46,942 nt of DNA, from the NCBI GenBank assembly GCA_002898795.1, contig BEIG01000014.1, forward strand, positions 1 through 46,942. The letters run 5' to 3'. Position 1 is the stretch's first letter; each line of letters opens with the position of its first letter. Source of the DNA: a bacterium HR30 (GTDB lineage: Bacteria > Desulfobacterota > Binatia > HRBIN30). Shown here one piece after another: positions 1 to 7,864 of the stretch. The position numbers were made by a program, and so were the translations under genes. Below the pieces are notes generated by a model. That model made no database searches. It saw only the letters and a list, made by a program, of their open reading frames with translations, and was not told where the DNA came from.

Positions 1-1336
1 TCGGCCAACGATAGGGCGGAAGCTCCATGTAGAAGACCGAGGGCGTGCCGCGCAGCAAGGTCGAGCTCAGAAGAGCGGCTGACGTCAGTGCGGTGACAAC
101 ACCTAAAAGGTAGAGGCCCAACATGACCAAGCCTTGCAGTCCGACCGGGCCCCACACCGAGTTTGGCGGCACGAAGGCTGCGATCAGCAAAGTGTACACT
201 GGCAGGCGCGCAGAACAGGTCATGAACGGTGCCACCAAGATGGTGGCAAGCCGCTCGCGCGGAGAAGCAATCGTGCGCGTGGCCATGATACCAGGCACGG
301 CGCAGGCAAAGCAGGAAAGCAAGGGAACGAAACTTCGCCCTTGAAGGCCAACCCAGCCCATCACGCGATCCAACACGAAGGCGGCGCGCGCCATGTATCC
401 GAGATCGTTCAGCAAGTGGATAAAGGCAAACAAGATTACGATTTGTGGCAAAAACACCAGTACAGACCCAACGCCGGTTACTACCCCGCCTGCCCAAAGT
501 TCCGTGAGCCACCCGCGCGGCAGGACGTCACGACAAAGCGCGGCAAGCCAGGTGAAAAACCCGTCGATGGCGTCCATCGCCGGTGCCGCCCACGTAAAGA
601 TGCTTTGGAAGAAGACGAGCAGCACGAAGGCGAGGGTGATCAATCCGAACAGCGGGTGCAGCAACCAACGATCAATCCGATCCGTGCGGCGGTCGGGCGG
701 GAGTTCGTCGGCACCTACGGCTTTGCAAACCGCATCGACCCACGCAAAGCGCTGCACTGGGTCTTCGTTGGCCGGTGGCCACGTTTTCGGTTGGGGCCAC
801 CGCCACGGCTCCCGGAGCAGGCGGATTACCTGGTCGATCCCAACTCCTCGGTGGCCAACAACGCCGACAACCGGGATGCCCAGTTGGCGCGCCAAGCCGG
901 GAATGTCGATGCGTCCCCCCCGAGCCCGTACCTCGTCGATCATGGTGAGAACTAGAATCATCGGCCGACGGTGGGAGAGTAGCTGCCGTACCAAACCGAG
1001 GCCGCGTCGCAGGGTGGTGGCGTCAGCGACGGCCACGACTCCATCCAATTCCGCTTCCCCGGCTAACTTGCCGTCGAGCACCTTTTCGACGATCCGCTCG
1101 TCGGGCGACTCGCCCCGTAGGGCGTAAGTCCCAGGTAGATCTAAGATCACCACCTGACCATCGCTCCCTCGCAGCGTACCCTCCCGCCGTTCCACGGTCA
1201 CGCCAGCGTAATTTCCCACCCGCGCACTGGAGCCAGTCAGTGCGTTAAAAAGCGTCGTTTTTCCCGCGTTGGGGGAACCCACCAAAGCGAGCCGCACGGG
1301 CCGCGAGGCTGGAATCACCGCAGCAGTTGCGCTCAT
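1..1336 (-). CDS. feoB: Ferrous iron transporter FeoB (partial, C-terminus outside window)
   Basis: FeoB is the inner-membrane Fe(II) permease with an N-terminal GTPase domain. About 445 residues are visible before the window edge; the family is usually 600-800 long. The G1 loop GSPNAGKTT is at residues 20-28, the G3 motif DLPGT at about 66-70, and the G4 position reads TMID at 131-134, where FeoB proteins normally have an Asn as first residue. After the G domain come membrane segments with the typical FeoB gate features, including the GVGSVLVFLPQIVILF stretch and the LGYMARAAF motif. The ATG overlaps the feoA stop (ATGA), so the two are translationally coupled. Identity is certain from motifs; the altered G4 residue is read directly from the sequence and its effect is unknown. 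Confidence 0.95.
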   Translation of the reverse strand, partial: MSATAAVIPASRPVRLALVGSPNAGKTTLFNALTGSSARVGNYAGVTVERREGTLRGSDGQVVILDLPGTYALRGESPDERIVEKVLDGKLAGEAELDGVVAVADATTLRRGLGLVRQLLSHRRPMILVLTMIDEVRARGGRIDIPGLARQLGIPVVGVVGHRGVGIDQVIRLLREPWRWPQPKTWPPANEDPVQRFAWVDAVCKAVGADELPPDRRTDRIDRWLLHPLFGLITLAFVLLVFFQSIFTWAAPAMDAIDGFFTWLAALCRDVLPRGWLTELWAGGVVTGVGSVLVFLPQIVILFAFIHLLNDLGYMARAAFVLDRVMGWVGLQGRSFVPLLSCFACAVPGIMATRTIASPRERLATILVAPFMTCSARLPVYTLLIAAFVPPNSVWGPVGLQGLVMLGLYLLGVVTALTSAALLSSTLLRGTPSVFYMELPPYRWP

Positions 1337-1602
1337 GGTTCCGTCTCGTCTTCCACCACAACCCGCAAACCTCGAAGCTGGCGGCGGCGAAAACATAGCC
1401 TGGTGCCGCGGATTTCGATCTCGATGGGATCACCGAGCGGCGCGCGCCGAACGATCTTAAGACGCGTCCCTGGGACAAACCCCAGATCCAGCAAGCGGTG
1501 CGAGACGTTTCGGGGCACGCTGTCGATTAACCGCGCCCAGCGGCCGACAGGTAACTGTTGCAGTGGGATGCCGAGTTTGTTGCTCTCGCGATGTTGGGAC
1601 AC
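1333..1602 (-). CDS. feoA: Ferrous iron transport protein FeoA
   Basis: Small cytoplasmic SH3-fold protein of 89 residues that works with FeoB in ferrous iron uptake. The sequence has the FeoA pattern: a central RLLDLGFVPGTRLKIVRRAPLGDP segment of the family type followed by the EIRGTRLCFRR beta strands. The start is a GTG at 1602 with only a weak AAGG upstream. The stop overlaps the feoB start by four bases. A 17-bp Fur-box-like palindrome lies about 80 bases upstream, in the gap after the aldo/keto reductase gene, so the pair is probably an iron-regulated unit of its own even though it lies in the same orientation as the genes upstream. Confidence 0.93.
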   Translation of the reverse strand: MSQHRESNKLGIPLQQLPVGRWARLIDSVPRNVSHRLLDLGFVPGTRLKIVRRAPLGDPIEIEIRGTRLCFRRRQLRGLRVVVEDETEP

Positions 1603-1683
1603 CTTCGTTGACCGTGGCGGCTTTCTCGAGCGCTCGCCGACAAAGCACCACCCGCGAGCGCCTGTGACGGCAACCGTAGCGTG

Positions 1684-1700
1684 TTGAAAAGCATTTTCAA
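1684..1700 (-). promoter_or_regulatory. Putative Fur box upstream of feoAB
   Basis: On the minus strand the bases read TTGAAAATGCTTTTCAA, a perfect 7-bp inverted repeat around a 3-base centre. Read as a 7-1-7 element it matches the known Fur consensus (TGATAAT-N-ATTATCA) at 11 of 14 arm positions. It sits in the 99-base gap between the stop of the aldo/keto reductase gene and the feoA start, which is where a ferrous-iron operon would be expected to carry its operator. The palindrome is seen directly; the binding factor is an inference. Confidence 0.6.
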
Positions 1701-1701
1701 A

Positions 1702-3270
1702 TCAGGCCAGCCATAGGTGGGCATCCAACATCTTCTCCCGGATGGGAACCCCCAGCGGGCACTTGCCCGCACAAGGGGCAGCGCACTCCACACAGCGCGA
1801 CGCGTCCCGTTCCAGTTGCGCATAGAGACGGCGCCCTTCGTACTCCCAATGATAGTCCTTCGCGTACATGCGGTAGCGGAGGATGTCGTTGATGGGCAGC
1901 TTGTGCTCACAAGAGTCGAGACAGATCCCGCAATGGGGCTGGCAGTAATCGCCGGCGATCAATTGGTCATACCGCCGCAACAAGGCCACATCGCTGGAAG
2001 TCAGTTGTGTCCCCGAGGCGTAAAGATATTCGTCGACCTGACGCCGCTCGTAAATCGAGATCACGAGGCAAGACACATTGGGATTCGACAATACCCACCG
2101 AAAAGCAGCCTGCGCATAGGAATCCGCCTCGCGACGGAACGCGGCCAAATTGGTGTGTTTGGCCCCTTTGAGCGTCTTCATGGCTACGACGCCAATGTCC
2201 CTGCTCTTCGCCTTCTCTAGAATGTGGTCGAAGTTCGGCCACATTCCGAAATGATAGGCTAACATCAGCACATCGAAGCGCCCGGAGTCGATGGCGGCGT
2301 TGGCGATTTGCTCAAGGTTAGGCGTGTGCGTGCTGACACCCAGAAAGCGCACTTTCCCTTGTTCCTTGAGACGATCGAAAGCCTCGTGAATGTTCGGAGC
2401 AAACAGGCGGTCCAGCCGGTCGCAGGAATGAATGTGAATCAAGTCGACATAGTCGGTTTGTAGGCGGCGTAGACTCCCTTCTACCGCTTCCATGATCTTG
2501 GGCACCGGCGTGTCGTTCGGGAGATGGCCGTCGGCCACGCAGAACTTCGTGGCCACAAAGAGCTTGTCACGATGCCCCTTCATGGCCTCGCCGAGCACGC
2601 GTTCCGAGTTTGTGTCCGCATAGTCGGGCGCGGTGTCAAAGTAATTGATGCCGCGTTCGATCGCGTAGCGCGCAACCTCGACGCTGTTGATGCGACTCGA
2701 ACCGAGCGAGATGTCCGATACCATCGCGCCAGTACGGCCGAGACGGCGGTAACTTCGAACCCGTGCCTCGTTCCACTCCGGCCGAGGTTGCGGGGCGATG
2801 TTTTCTACTTTGGCTCCAAAAAAGTCACGCCCAACGGCAACCCACCCGCGATTGCGAGCCACAGCCACACCGATACCGCCGATCAGTGCCGCCGTCTCGG
2901 TGCCTGCGGCGGCGACCACCCGTAAAGCTTGACGCCGACCGAGTTGGGTCGGTTCAGCCGTGTCGAGCGACCGGGCAATTTCGAACCACACCGCTCGCTT
3001 GCCGAGCCCGCAGGAATCGCAAACGGGCCGCTTCCAGCTCAGGAACTGGAGGACCATCGCGGCGCTAAAAGAGGCAACCGGCAGCGCCAAATGCCACCAC
3101 GGTAGTAGGCTCCGTTGCACCCCTTCCACGAGGTCGTGCAGGAGGTTACCGCCGAGCCACCAAGCCAACAAAAGCCCGAGGGCATAGAGGCTCCATACAT
3201 ACACGCGCTTCACTTGGATGAACCTTGGCCGACACGCGCTGCCGCACTGGGGGCATTGCTCAGAGTTCAC
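1702..3270 (-). CDS. Membrane-anchored aldo/keto reductase with C-terminal Fe-S cluster motifs
   Basis: A 522-residue protein made of three parts. Residues 1-165 hold a split zinc-ribbon-like set of cysteines (CPQCG at 6-10, CDSCG at 84-88) flanking two hydrophobic helices (about 24-43 and 60-78), then a second hydrophobic stretch after an Arg-Arg (about 112-138). Residues 175-410 are an aldo/keto reductase barrel with the catalytic tetrad visible as Asp212, Tyr217, Lys242 and His279. The tail has two cysteine clusters, CQPHCGICLDSC and CVECAAPCAGKCP, of the type that binds a 4Fe-4S cluster in the ferredoxin-like subgroup of this family. The start is GTG with a GAGGAGG ribosome site 7 bases upstream. 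The substrate is unknown. The N-terminal anchor is unusual for this family. It lies directly upstream of feoAB, but the Fur-like box separates them. Confidence 0.85.
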   Translation of the reverse strand: MNSEQCPQCGSACRPRFIQVKRVYVWSLYALGLLLAWWLGGNLLHDLVEGVQRSLLPWWHLALPVASFSAAMVLQFLSWKRPVCDSCGLGKRAVWFEIARSLDTAEPTQLGRRQALRVVAAAGTETAALIGGIGVAVARNRGWVAVGRDFFGAKVENIAPQPRPEWNEARVRSYRRLGRTGAMVSDISLGSSRINSVEVARYAIERGINYFDTAPDYADTNSERVLGEAMKGHRDKLFVATKFCVADGHLPNDTPVPKIMEAVEGSLRRLQTDYVDLIHIHSCDRLDRLFAPNIHEAFDRLKEQGKVRFLGVSTHTPNLEQIANAAIDSGRFDVLMLAYHFGMWPNFDHILEKAKSRDIGVVAMKTLKGAKHTNLAAFRREADSYAQAAFRWVLSNPNVSCLVISIYERRQVDEYLYASGTQLTSSDVALLRRYDQLIAGDYCQPHCGICLDSCEHKLPINDILRYRMYAKDYHWEYEGRRLYAQLERDASRCVECAAPCAGKCPLGVPIREKMLDAHLWLA

Positions 3271-3399
3271 CGCTGCACCTCCTCATGGCTGTTGCAGTGT
3301 ACGGGGAGAACGAAGCCAAGTCCAGCATCCCTGATCTGCGAGAGTCAAACTAGGGCCCGGTAGGAGTCTGGCCGCTGTACCCGCAGCTGCCCGTAGCTC

Positions 3400-4407
3400 C
3401 TAACTCGTGCTTTCGCGGTTGGATCGGGGGTCCGACCAGCGCGTTGCGGCCATGTCGAACCAGCGCTGTACCCGCTCCACCAAGGGAAGGGCGCGATAGA
3501 GCGCATCGCGCAACTCCGGAAGAGCCTGACGTGCGGCCTGGCGCCCCGCATGGATCGCCTCGCGACTACGATGGAAGTCAAACAAACCGAGCCGCAAGGG
3601 CACGTGAATTAAGAAGTTTGGCGGGTCATCGCGTAGCCGAGCCGCGGCAATCCGTGCCTGGACTACCGTACTAGCGCGGGAAAGGATTTCCACTAGTCCG
3701 AGCTCGGTGGCTGGAGTCCCGTTGTCTTGCGGTAAAACGCGGGTGGAACCTGGCAACGAGGTGTGCCAGCGACGGCGCAAGCGCTCGCTCCATTGTTGCG
3801 TGAGGCCCGGCCGCGCCGCGCGGTGCGGGAGCACCGCAGGGTGGACCTGAAGCACGCTGACCGCAATGACAAACTCGGCTCCGAGCGCCCGCGCCACGTC
3901 AGCCGGAATGGGGTTGACCAAGCCCCCATCTACGAGAATTCGCTGCCCAAGGCGCTGCGGAGTGAAGAGACCCGGAATGGCAATGCTGGCGCGGACGGCT
4001 TCCACGACGGAGCCGCTGCGCAACACGACTTCTTCGCCGGTGTCCAAGTCGGCTGCGACCGCCGCAAACGGCATGGCTAGCGACTCGATCGTGCTGCCTA
4101 GGTGTGGACGCACCAGCTCTAACGAACGCCGCCCTTCGAGCAGTCCGCTTTGCGGCCAAATTGGGTCGAACAAGCGGAGCACCCGCGAGCGGGTTAGAGC
4201 ACACATCGTCTCGCGAAAGGGTGCAAGCTGTCCGTTGGCAAAGGCAGCGCCCACCATGGCTCCCGCGCTCGTACCCGCGACGCAAGAAATGATCAGGCCA
4301 GCAGCCATCAGTTCTTCGAGCACGCCAACGTGTGCCATTCCGGCAGCGCCTCCGCCGCTGAGGGCCACGCCGACTTTTATGGGCACGCGCCCGAGTGTTT
4401 CGGCCAT
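3400..4407 (-). CDS. Patatin-like phospholipase (RssA/NTE family)
   Basis: A 335-residue patatin-fold serine hydrolase. The oxyanion loop SGGGAAGMAHVGVL lies at residues 17-30, the nucleophile elbow is GTSAG (Ser47), and the catalytic Asp of the Ser-Asp dyad is in the DGG motif at 160-162. No signal peptide is visible, so it is probably cytoplasmic. The C-terminal 150 residues are rich in Arg and have no recognised domain. It follows bioD by 37 bases in the same direction and is probably co-transcribed with the biotin genes. It hydrolyses acyl esters by family knowledge; the actual substrate is unknown. A role in supplying or trimming an acyl intermediate for biotin synthesis would be speculative. 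Confidence 0.88.
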   Translation of the reverse strand: MAETLGRVPIKVGVALSGGGAAGMAHVGVLEELMAAGLIISCVAGTSAGAMVGAAFANGQLAPFRETMCALTRSRVLRLFDPIWPQSGLLEGRRSLELVRPHLGSTIESLAMPFAAVAADLDTGEEVVLRSGSVVEAVRASIAIPGLFTPQRLGQRILVDGGLVNPIPADVARALGAEFVIAVSVLQVHPAVLPHRAARPGLTQQWSERLRRRWHTSLPGSTRVLPQDNGTPATELGLVEILSRASTVVQARIAAARLRDDPPNFLIHVPLRLGLFDFHRSREAIHAGRQAARQALPELRDALYRALPLVERVQRWFDMAATRWSDPRSNRESTS

Positions 4408-4444
4408 GTCCCGTGCTTATGGCAGAACGCGGAGTGGAAGTCAC

Positions 4445-5173
4445 TCACGCCGCATCGTCTTGCGCCGTCCGAAGTAGCCGCTCCAGATCGAGCAAGTCTC
4501 GCGCGAGCCGCGCGGCACTTGAGGGATCAGACAGTGCTTCGCTTGGCAAATGCGGAACCGTACTGAGTGCGTCTCCGAGCCAGGGGCGCAAAGCGTCGAT
4601 GTTCGTCGTTTGTGCAACATCCCCAGGCGGAGTTGGATGATTCCAAATGTAACCACCCCAACGAGCCCCATGCATCCGAATATTTTGTGCGGTGAGGAGC
4701 GCGTGGTTGAGTGCTCCCAATCGGTTCGCGACCACGACAACCACCGTGCCTCTCAGCGCTACGGCGAGGTCAGCGAAGGTGAGATGCGGCGTCAACGGGA
4801 CTAGCCACCCACCTGCCCCCTCGACGAGGGCCACGTCGTAACCCGTCATGCTTCGGCCAATGTGCTGACAAAGCTCCCGAAAGTCGATGCTTCGACCACT
4901 GCGCTCTGCGGCTACCGCGGGCGCGAGCGGTTCGGCAAAGGCATACGGGCAAACGTCTTCGATGGCTTGCGAGCTTCTCGCGAGCGTTTTTAATCGCACG
5001 GCGTCAGCGGGAATAAGCTTGCCGTCCTCTCCAGGCATGCAACCCGTTTCCACCGGTTTGAACACGGCCACTCGGAGACCCTGAGCAGCTAGACCAGCCG
5101 CTAGCAGGCCGCTCACGGTGGTTTTGCCCACACCAGTGTCGGTTCCAGTGACGAAAATGATTTTACCCTTCAT
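4445..5173 (-). CDS. bioD: ATP-dependent dethiobiotin synthetase BioD
   Basis: Closes the ureido ring of dethiobiotin from 7,8-diaminopelargonate, CO2 and ATP, the penultimate step of biotin synthesis. The 242-residue protein starts with a BioD-type P-loop, FVTGTDTGVGKTT (residues 7-19), has the KPVETGC motif at about 40-46, and the VEGAGGWLVPL motif around 118-128. Length is normal for the family. It lies 29 bases after bioA and belongs to the bioF-bioA-bioD run. Confidence 0.95.
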   Translation of the reverse strand: MKGKIIFVTGTDTGVGKTTVSGLLAAGLAAQGLRVAVFKPVETGCMPGEDGKLIPADAVRLKTLARSSQAIEDVCPYAFAEPLAPAVAAERSGRSIDFRELCQHIGRSMTGYDVALVEGAGGWLVPLTPHLTFADLAVALRGTVVVVVANRLGALNHALLTAQNIRMHGARWGGYIWNHPTPPGDVAQTTNIDALRPWLGDALSTVPHLPSEALSDPSSAARLARDLLDLERLLRTAQDDAA

Positions 5174-5202
5174 GCTTCAATTGCGCCAAAGTGGTTTTTT
5201 CC

Positions 5203-6582
5203 TCACGATCGGGTGGATGTTTTGTTTTCCGTAACCTCGCGGATGCTTTCCCAAGTTACCTGGCACAGTTCATCTAGTTGCTCTTCGGTGATGCAAAGCG
5301 GGGGCATGAGCACGATGACGTTACCGAGTGGTCGCAGAACGACCCCTCGACGCCGTGCTGCGAGGATGACCTTGTGACCAACTCGTTCCCCGGCAGGATA
5401 CGGGGCACGGGAGCTACGGTTGGCAACCAACTCGATACCGGCCATCAAACCCCACTGACGCACATCGCCAACGTGGGCAAGCGGTGCAAATTCCTTTTCG
5501 AGCCGCTCCTCGAGTTGGCGGGCGCGCACGCGCACATTGTCGAGTACTCGCTCCCGTTCGAAAACCTCGAGGCTGGCGATCCCCACAGCGCACGCGAGCG
5601 GGTTTCCGGTGTAGGTGTGACCGTGAAAGAATGCCCGGAAAGCATCGTACGGCCCGAGGAAAGCCGCGAAAATTTCCTCGCGCACCAGCGTGGCTGCGAG
5701 TGGCAAATAGCCCCCGGAAATTCCTTTACCGAGGCACATCATGTCGGGTTCGAGCCCTGCGTGCTCTACAGCGAACAGTTGGCCGGTCCGACCGAAGCCC
5801 GTGGCAACTTCGTCGCAAATGAGGAGCACGCCATGCTCTCGGGTCAAATCTCGCAGCCCCCGCAGGTACGCAACATCGTGCTTCCACATACCGGCAGCTC
5901 CTTGCATAAGTGGCTCGACGATCATGGCTGCCAAGTGTGCCCCATGCTGGCGAAAGAAACTCCGCGCTTCGCTCAGTGCCGCGTCGAGGGCCGCCTCGGC
6001 GCTCAAGCCCCGGTACCAGCGGAACACGTGCGGAGGATCGAGTTTGTGACAGGGGAATAACAGCGGCTTGTGAAATCGGTGAAACATCTCGGAGTAGCCC
6101 ACGCTCATCGCGCCAATCGTGTCACCGTGGTAGGCTTCGGTAAGCGAGACAAATTCGGTCCGCTGGGGCTCGCCAACCAGTTGCCAGTATTGCGCCGCGA
6201 TCTTCAAAGCGATTTCTACTGCCGTAGCACCGGAGTCGGAATAAAATACCCGCGTTAGCGATGCCGGGGTGCGCTGGACCAGCTCCTTCGCCAGGACAAT
6301 GGCGGGAACGTTACTTAAGCCCAGCATCGTGGAGTGCGCGACGCGGTTCGCTTGCTCGTGCAAGGCAGCGTCGAGCACAGGGTGCCGATGCCCGTGCACA
6401 TTGCACCAAAGGGAGGCTACCCCGTCGAGGTAGCGGTTCCCGTGCGCGTCGTAGAGGTAAACACCTTCTCCCCGCTCGATGATGAGCGGAGGTTCGCTGA
6501 GCCACTCGGCCATTTGGGTAAATGGATGCCAGAGGAAACGGTGATCCCACGTCGCCAGCATCTCGGGCTCGATTCCTTTCAT
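5203..6582 (-). CDS. bioA: Adenosylmethionine-8-amino-7-oxononanoate aminotransferase BioA
   Basis: PLP-dependent class III aminotransferase that converts 8-amino-7-oxononanoate to 7,8-diaminononanoate using S-adenosylmethionine as amino donor. The 459-residue protein has the BioA-typical WHPFTQM near the N-terminus (18-24), SDSGATAVEIALK (115-127), the cofactor-binding CDEVATGFGRTG (256-267), and the Schiff-base lysine in GKGISGGYLPL (Lys286). Its ATG overlaps the bioF stop by four bases (ATGA), indicating coupled translation. No bioB or bioC is present in the window. Confidence 0.95.
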   Translation of the reverse strand: MKGIEPEMLATWDHRFLWHPFTQMAEWLSEPPLIIERGEGVYLYDAHGNRYLDGVASLWCNVHGHRHPVLDAALHEQANRVAHSTMLGLSNVPAIVLAKELVQRTPASLTRVFYSDSGATAVEIALKIAAQYWQLVGEPQRTEFVSLTEAYHGDTIGAMSVGYSEMFHRFHKPLLFPCHKLDPPHVFRWYRGLSAEAALDAALSEARSFFRQHGAHLAAMIVEPLMQGAAGMWKHDVAYLRGLRDLTREHGVLLICDEVATGFGRTGQLFAVEHAGLEPDMMCLGKGISGGYLPLAATLVREEIFAAFLGPYDAFRAFFHGHTYTGNPLACAVGIASLEVFERERVLDNVRVRARQLEERLEKEFAPLAHVGDVRQWGLMAGIELVANRSSRAPYPAGERVGHKVILAARRRGVVLRPLGNVIVLMPPLCITEEQLDELCQVTWESIREVTENKTSTRS

Positions 6583-7748
6583 CCCCCTCCCTCACAGAAC
6601 ACTTTTACGAACGCATCGCGCGCAAATTGTAAGTCTTCGTACGTGTGCGTTGCCATGACCGTTACCCGAAGCCGCGACGTACCTTCGGGCACGGTTGGAG
6701 GCCGGATCCCCTGAACCCATACGCCTGCTTCGAGGAGACGGGCCGACACCTGCATGGTGCGCAGCGGGTCGCGCAGCAAAATGGGAAGAATGTGGCTCGG
6801 CCCCCCAAGCAGGGGGATACCACTCTCCTTGAGGATCCGGTGCAAGAAGGTCGCATTGGCCTGGAGCTTCGCCCGTAACTCTGGTTGTGCACGAACCAAC
6901 CGCACCGCGCTCAGTGCTGCCCCAACTACGGGCGGAGGTAGAGCGGTCGTGTAAACCAAAGAGCGAGCGCGATTGATCAAAAGCTGAATGAGGCTTCTCT
7001 TGCCCGCCACGTAAGCTCCGAAGCAGCCTAGTGCCTTGCCCAAAGTTCCCATCTGCACGTCAACTTGATCGTGCAAGTTGAGTTCTTCCACGAGACCTGC
7101 CCCTGTGGGGCCCAAAACGCCGGTCGCGTGGGCCTCGTCGACCATCACCCAAGCATCGTACCGGTGCGCCAAGGCACAAATCTCGCGCAGAGGCGCGACG
7201 TCTCCATCCATGCTGAAAATCGAGTCGGTCACGATCAATCGGTGCCGCGCGGGAGTGTGAGCCAACTTCTCTGCGAGCGCGTCTACATCGGCGTGCGGAT
7301 AAACCACGACACGAGCGCGCGACAGGCGGCAGCCATCGATAATGCTGGCGTGATTGAGCGCGTCACTAAAAACAGCGTCTCCCTCGCCGACCAGGGCGGC
7401 AATGGTACCAATGTTGGCGTGATAGCCGGAGTTGAACAGGACGGCAGCCTCAGTGCGCTTCCACTCGGCCAGTTCCTGCTCCAGTTCGTGATGCAAGGCC
7501 AACGATCCGGAAATGAGACGTGAGGCGCCGGCACCGACACCCCACACTGCTGCGGCTTCAGCGGCCGCGGCAATCAGCGCCGGATGAGTTGCTAACCCAA
7601 GGTAGTTGTTCGAACAGAGAAGAAGGGTGCGCCGCCCGCCGATGTTCACCCAAGGACCTGTCCCGCTTCCGACCACCCGTAAGTCCCGCAGTAGGCCTTG
7701 CGCACGTAACGCTTGTAACCTCTCGCTGGCCAATGGTTCGAGCGGCAT
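6579..7748 (-). CDS. bioF: 8-amino-7-oxononanoate synthase BioF
   Basis: PLP-dependent alpha-oxoamine synthase that condenses pimeloyl-ACP or -CoA with alanine, the first committed step of the biotin ring assembly. From the ATG at 7748 (MPLEPLASERLQ) the protein has 389 residues, the normal family length. The reading frame stays open upstream to 7847, but the extra 33 residues do not look like BioF. Motifs include CSNNYLGLATHP, the DEAHATGVLG stretch that binds PLP, and the Schiff-base lysine in GTLGKALGCFG (Lys238 in this numbering). It heads the bioF-bioA-bioD-patatin run and is transcribed divergently from the M23 peptidase gene. Confidence 0.94.
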   Translation of the reverse strand: MPLEPLASERLQALRAQGLLRDLRVVGSGTGPWVNIGGRRTLLLCSNNYLGLATHPALIAAAAEAAAVWGVGAGASRLISGSLALHHELEQELAEWKRTEAAVLFNSGYHANIGTIAALVGEGDAVFSDALNHASIIDGCRLSRARVVVYPHADVDALAEKLAHTPARHRLIVTDSIFSMDGDVAPLREICALAHRYDAWVMVDEAHATGVLGPTGAGLVEELNLHDQVDVQMGTLGKALGCFGAYVAGKRSLIQLLINRARSLVYTTALPPPVVGAALSAVRLVRAQPELRAKLQANATFLHRILKESGIPLLGGPSHILPILLRDPLRTMQVSARLLEAGVWVQGIRPPTVPEGTSRLRVTVMATHTYEDLQFARDAFVKVFCEGGG

Positions 7749-7803
7749 ACGGACACGAACTCGTAGCGAGGTTGCGAGGTAAATCCAACTGCAACGCTGC
7801 GAC

Positions 7804-7832
7804 TTGACTTTGCGGTGGGCAAACTCCATTAG
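7804..7832 (+). promoter_or_regulatory. Possible sigma70-type promoter for the M23 peptidase gene
   Basis: A TTGACT hexamer (7804-7809) is followed after 17 bases by CATTAG (7827-7832). The -35 element matches five of six consensus bases, the -10 only three. It lies 33 bases before the ATG at 7865, inside the divergent gap with bioF. Spacing and position are right, the -10 is poor. Confidence 0.3.
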
Positions 7833-7864
7833 GCGCTGCTCCCCCACAGGGTGCAGGAAGAACG

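Noticed and set aside
134-1127. Long plus-strand open frames over the feoB region
   Set aside because: They are antisense to feoB, whose GTPase and membrane motifs read cleanly on the minus strand; the plus frames have low-complexity Arg/Pro/Ser-rich sequence.
7749-7847. Longer BioF start at 7847
   Set aside because: The extra 33 residues are unlike BioF and would make the protein longer than the family; the ATG at 7748 gives the usual length.
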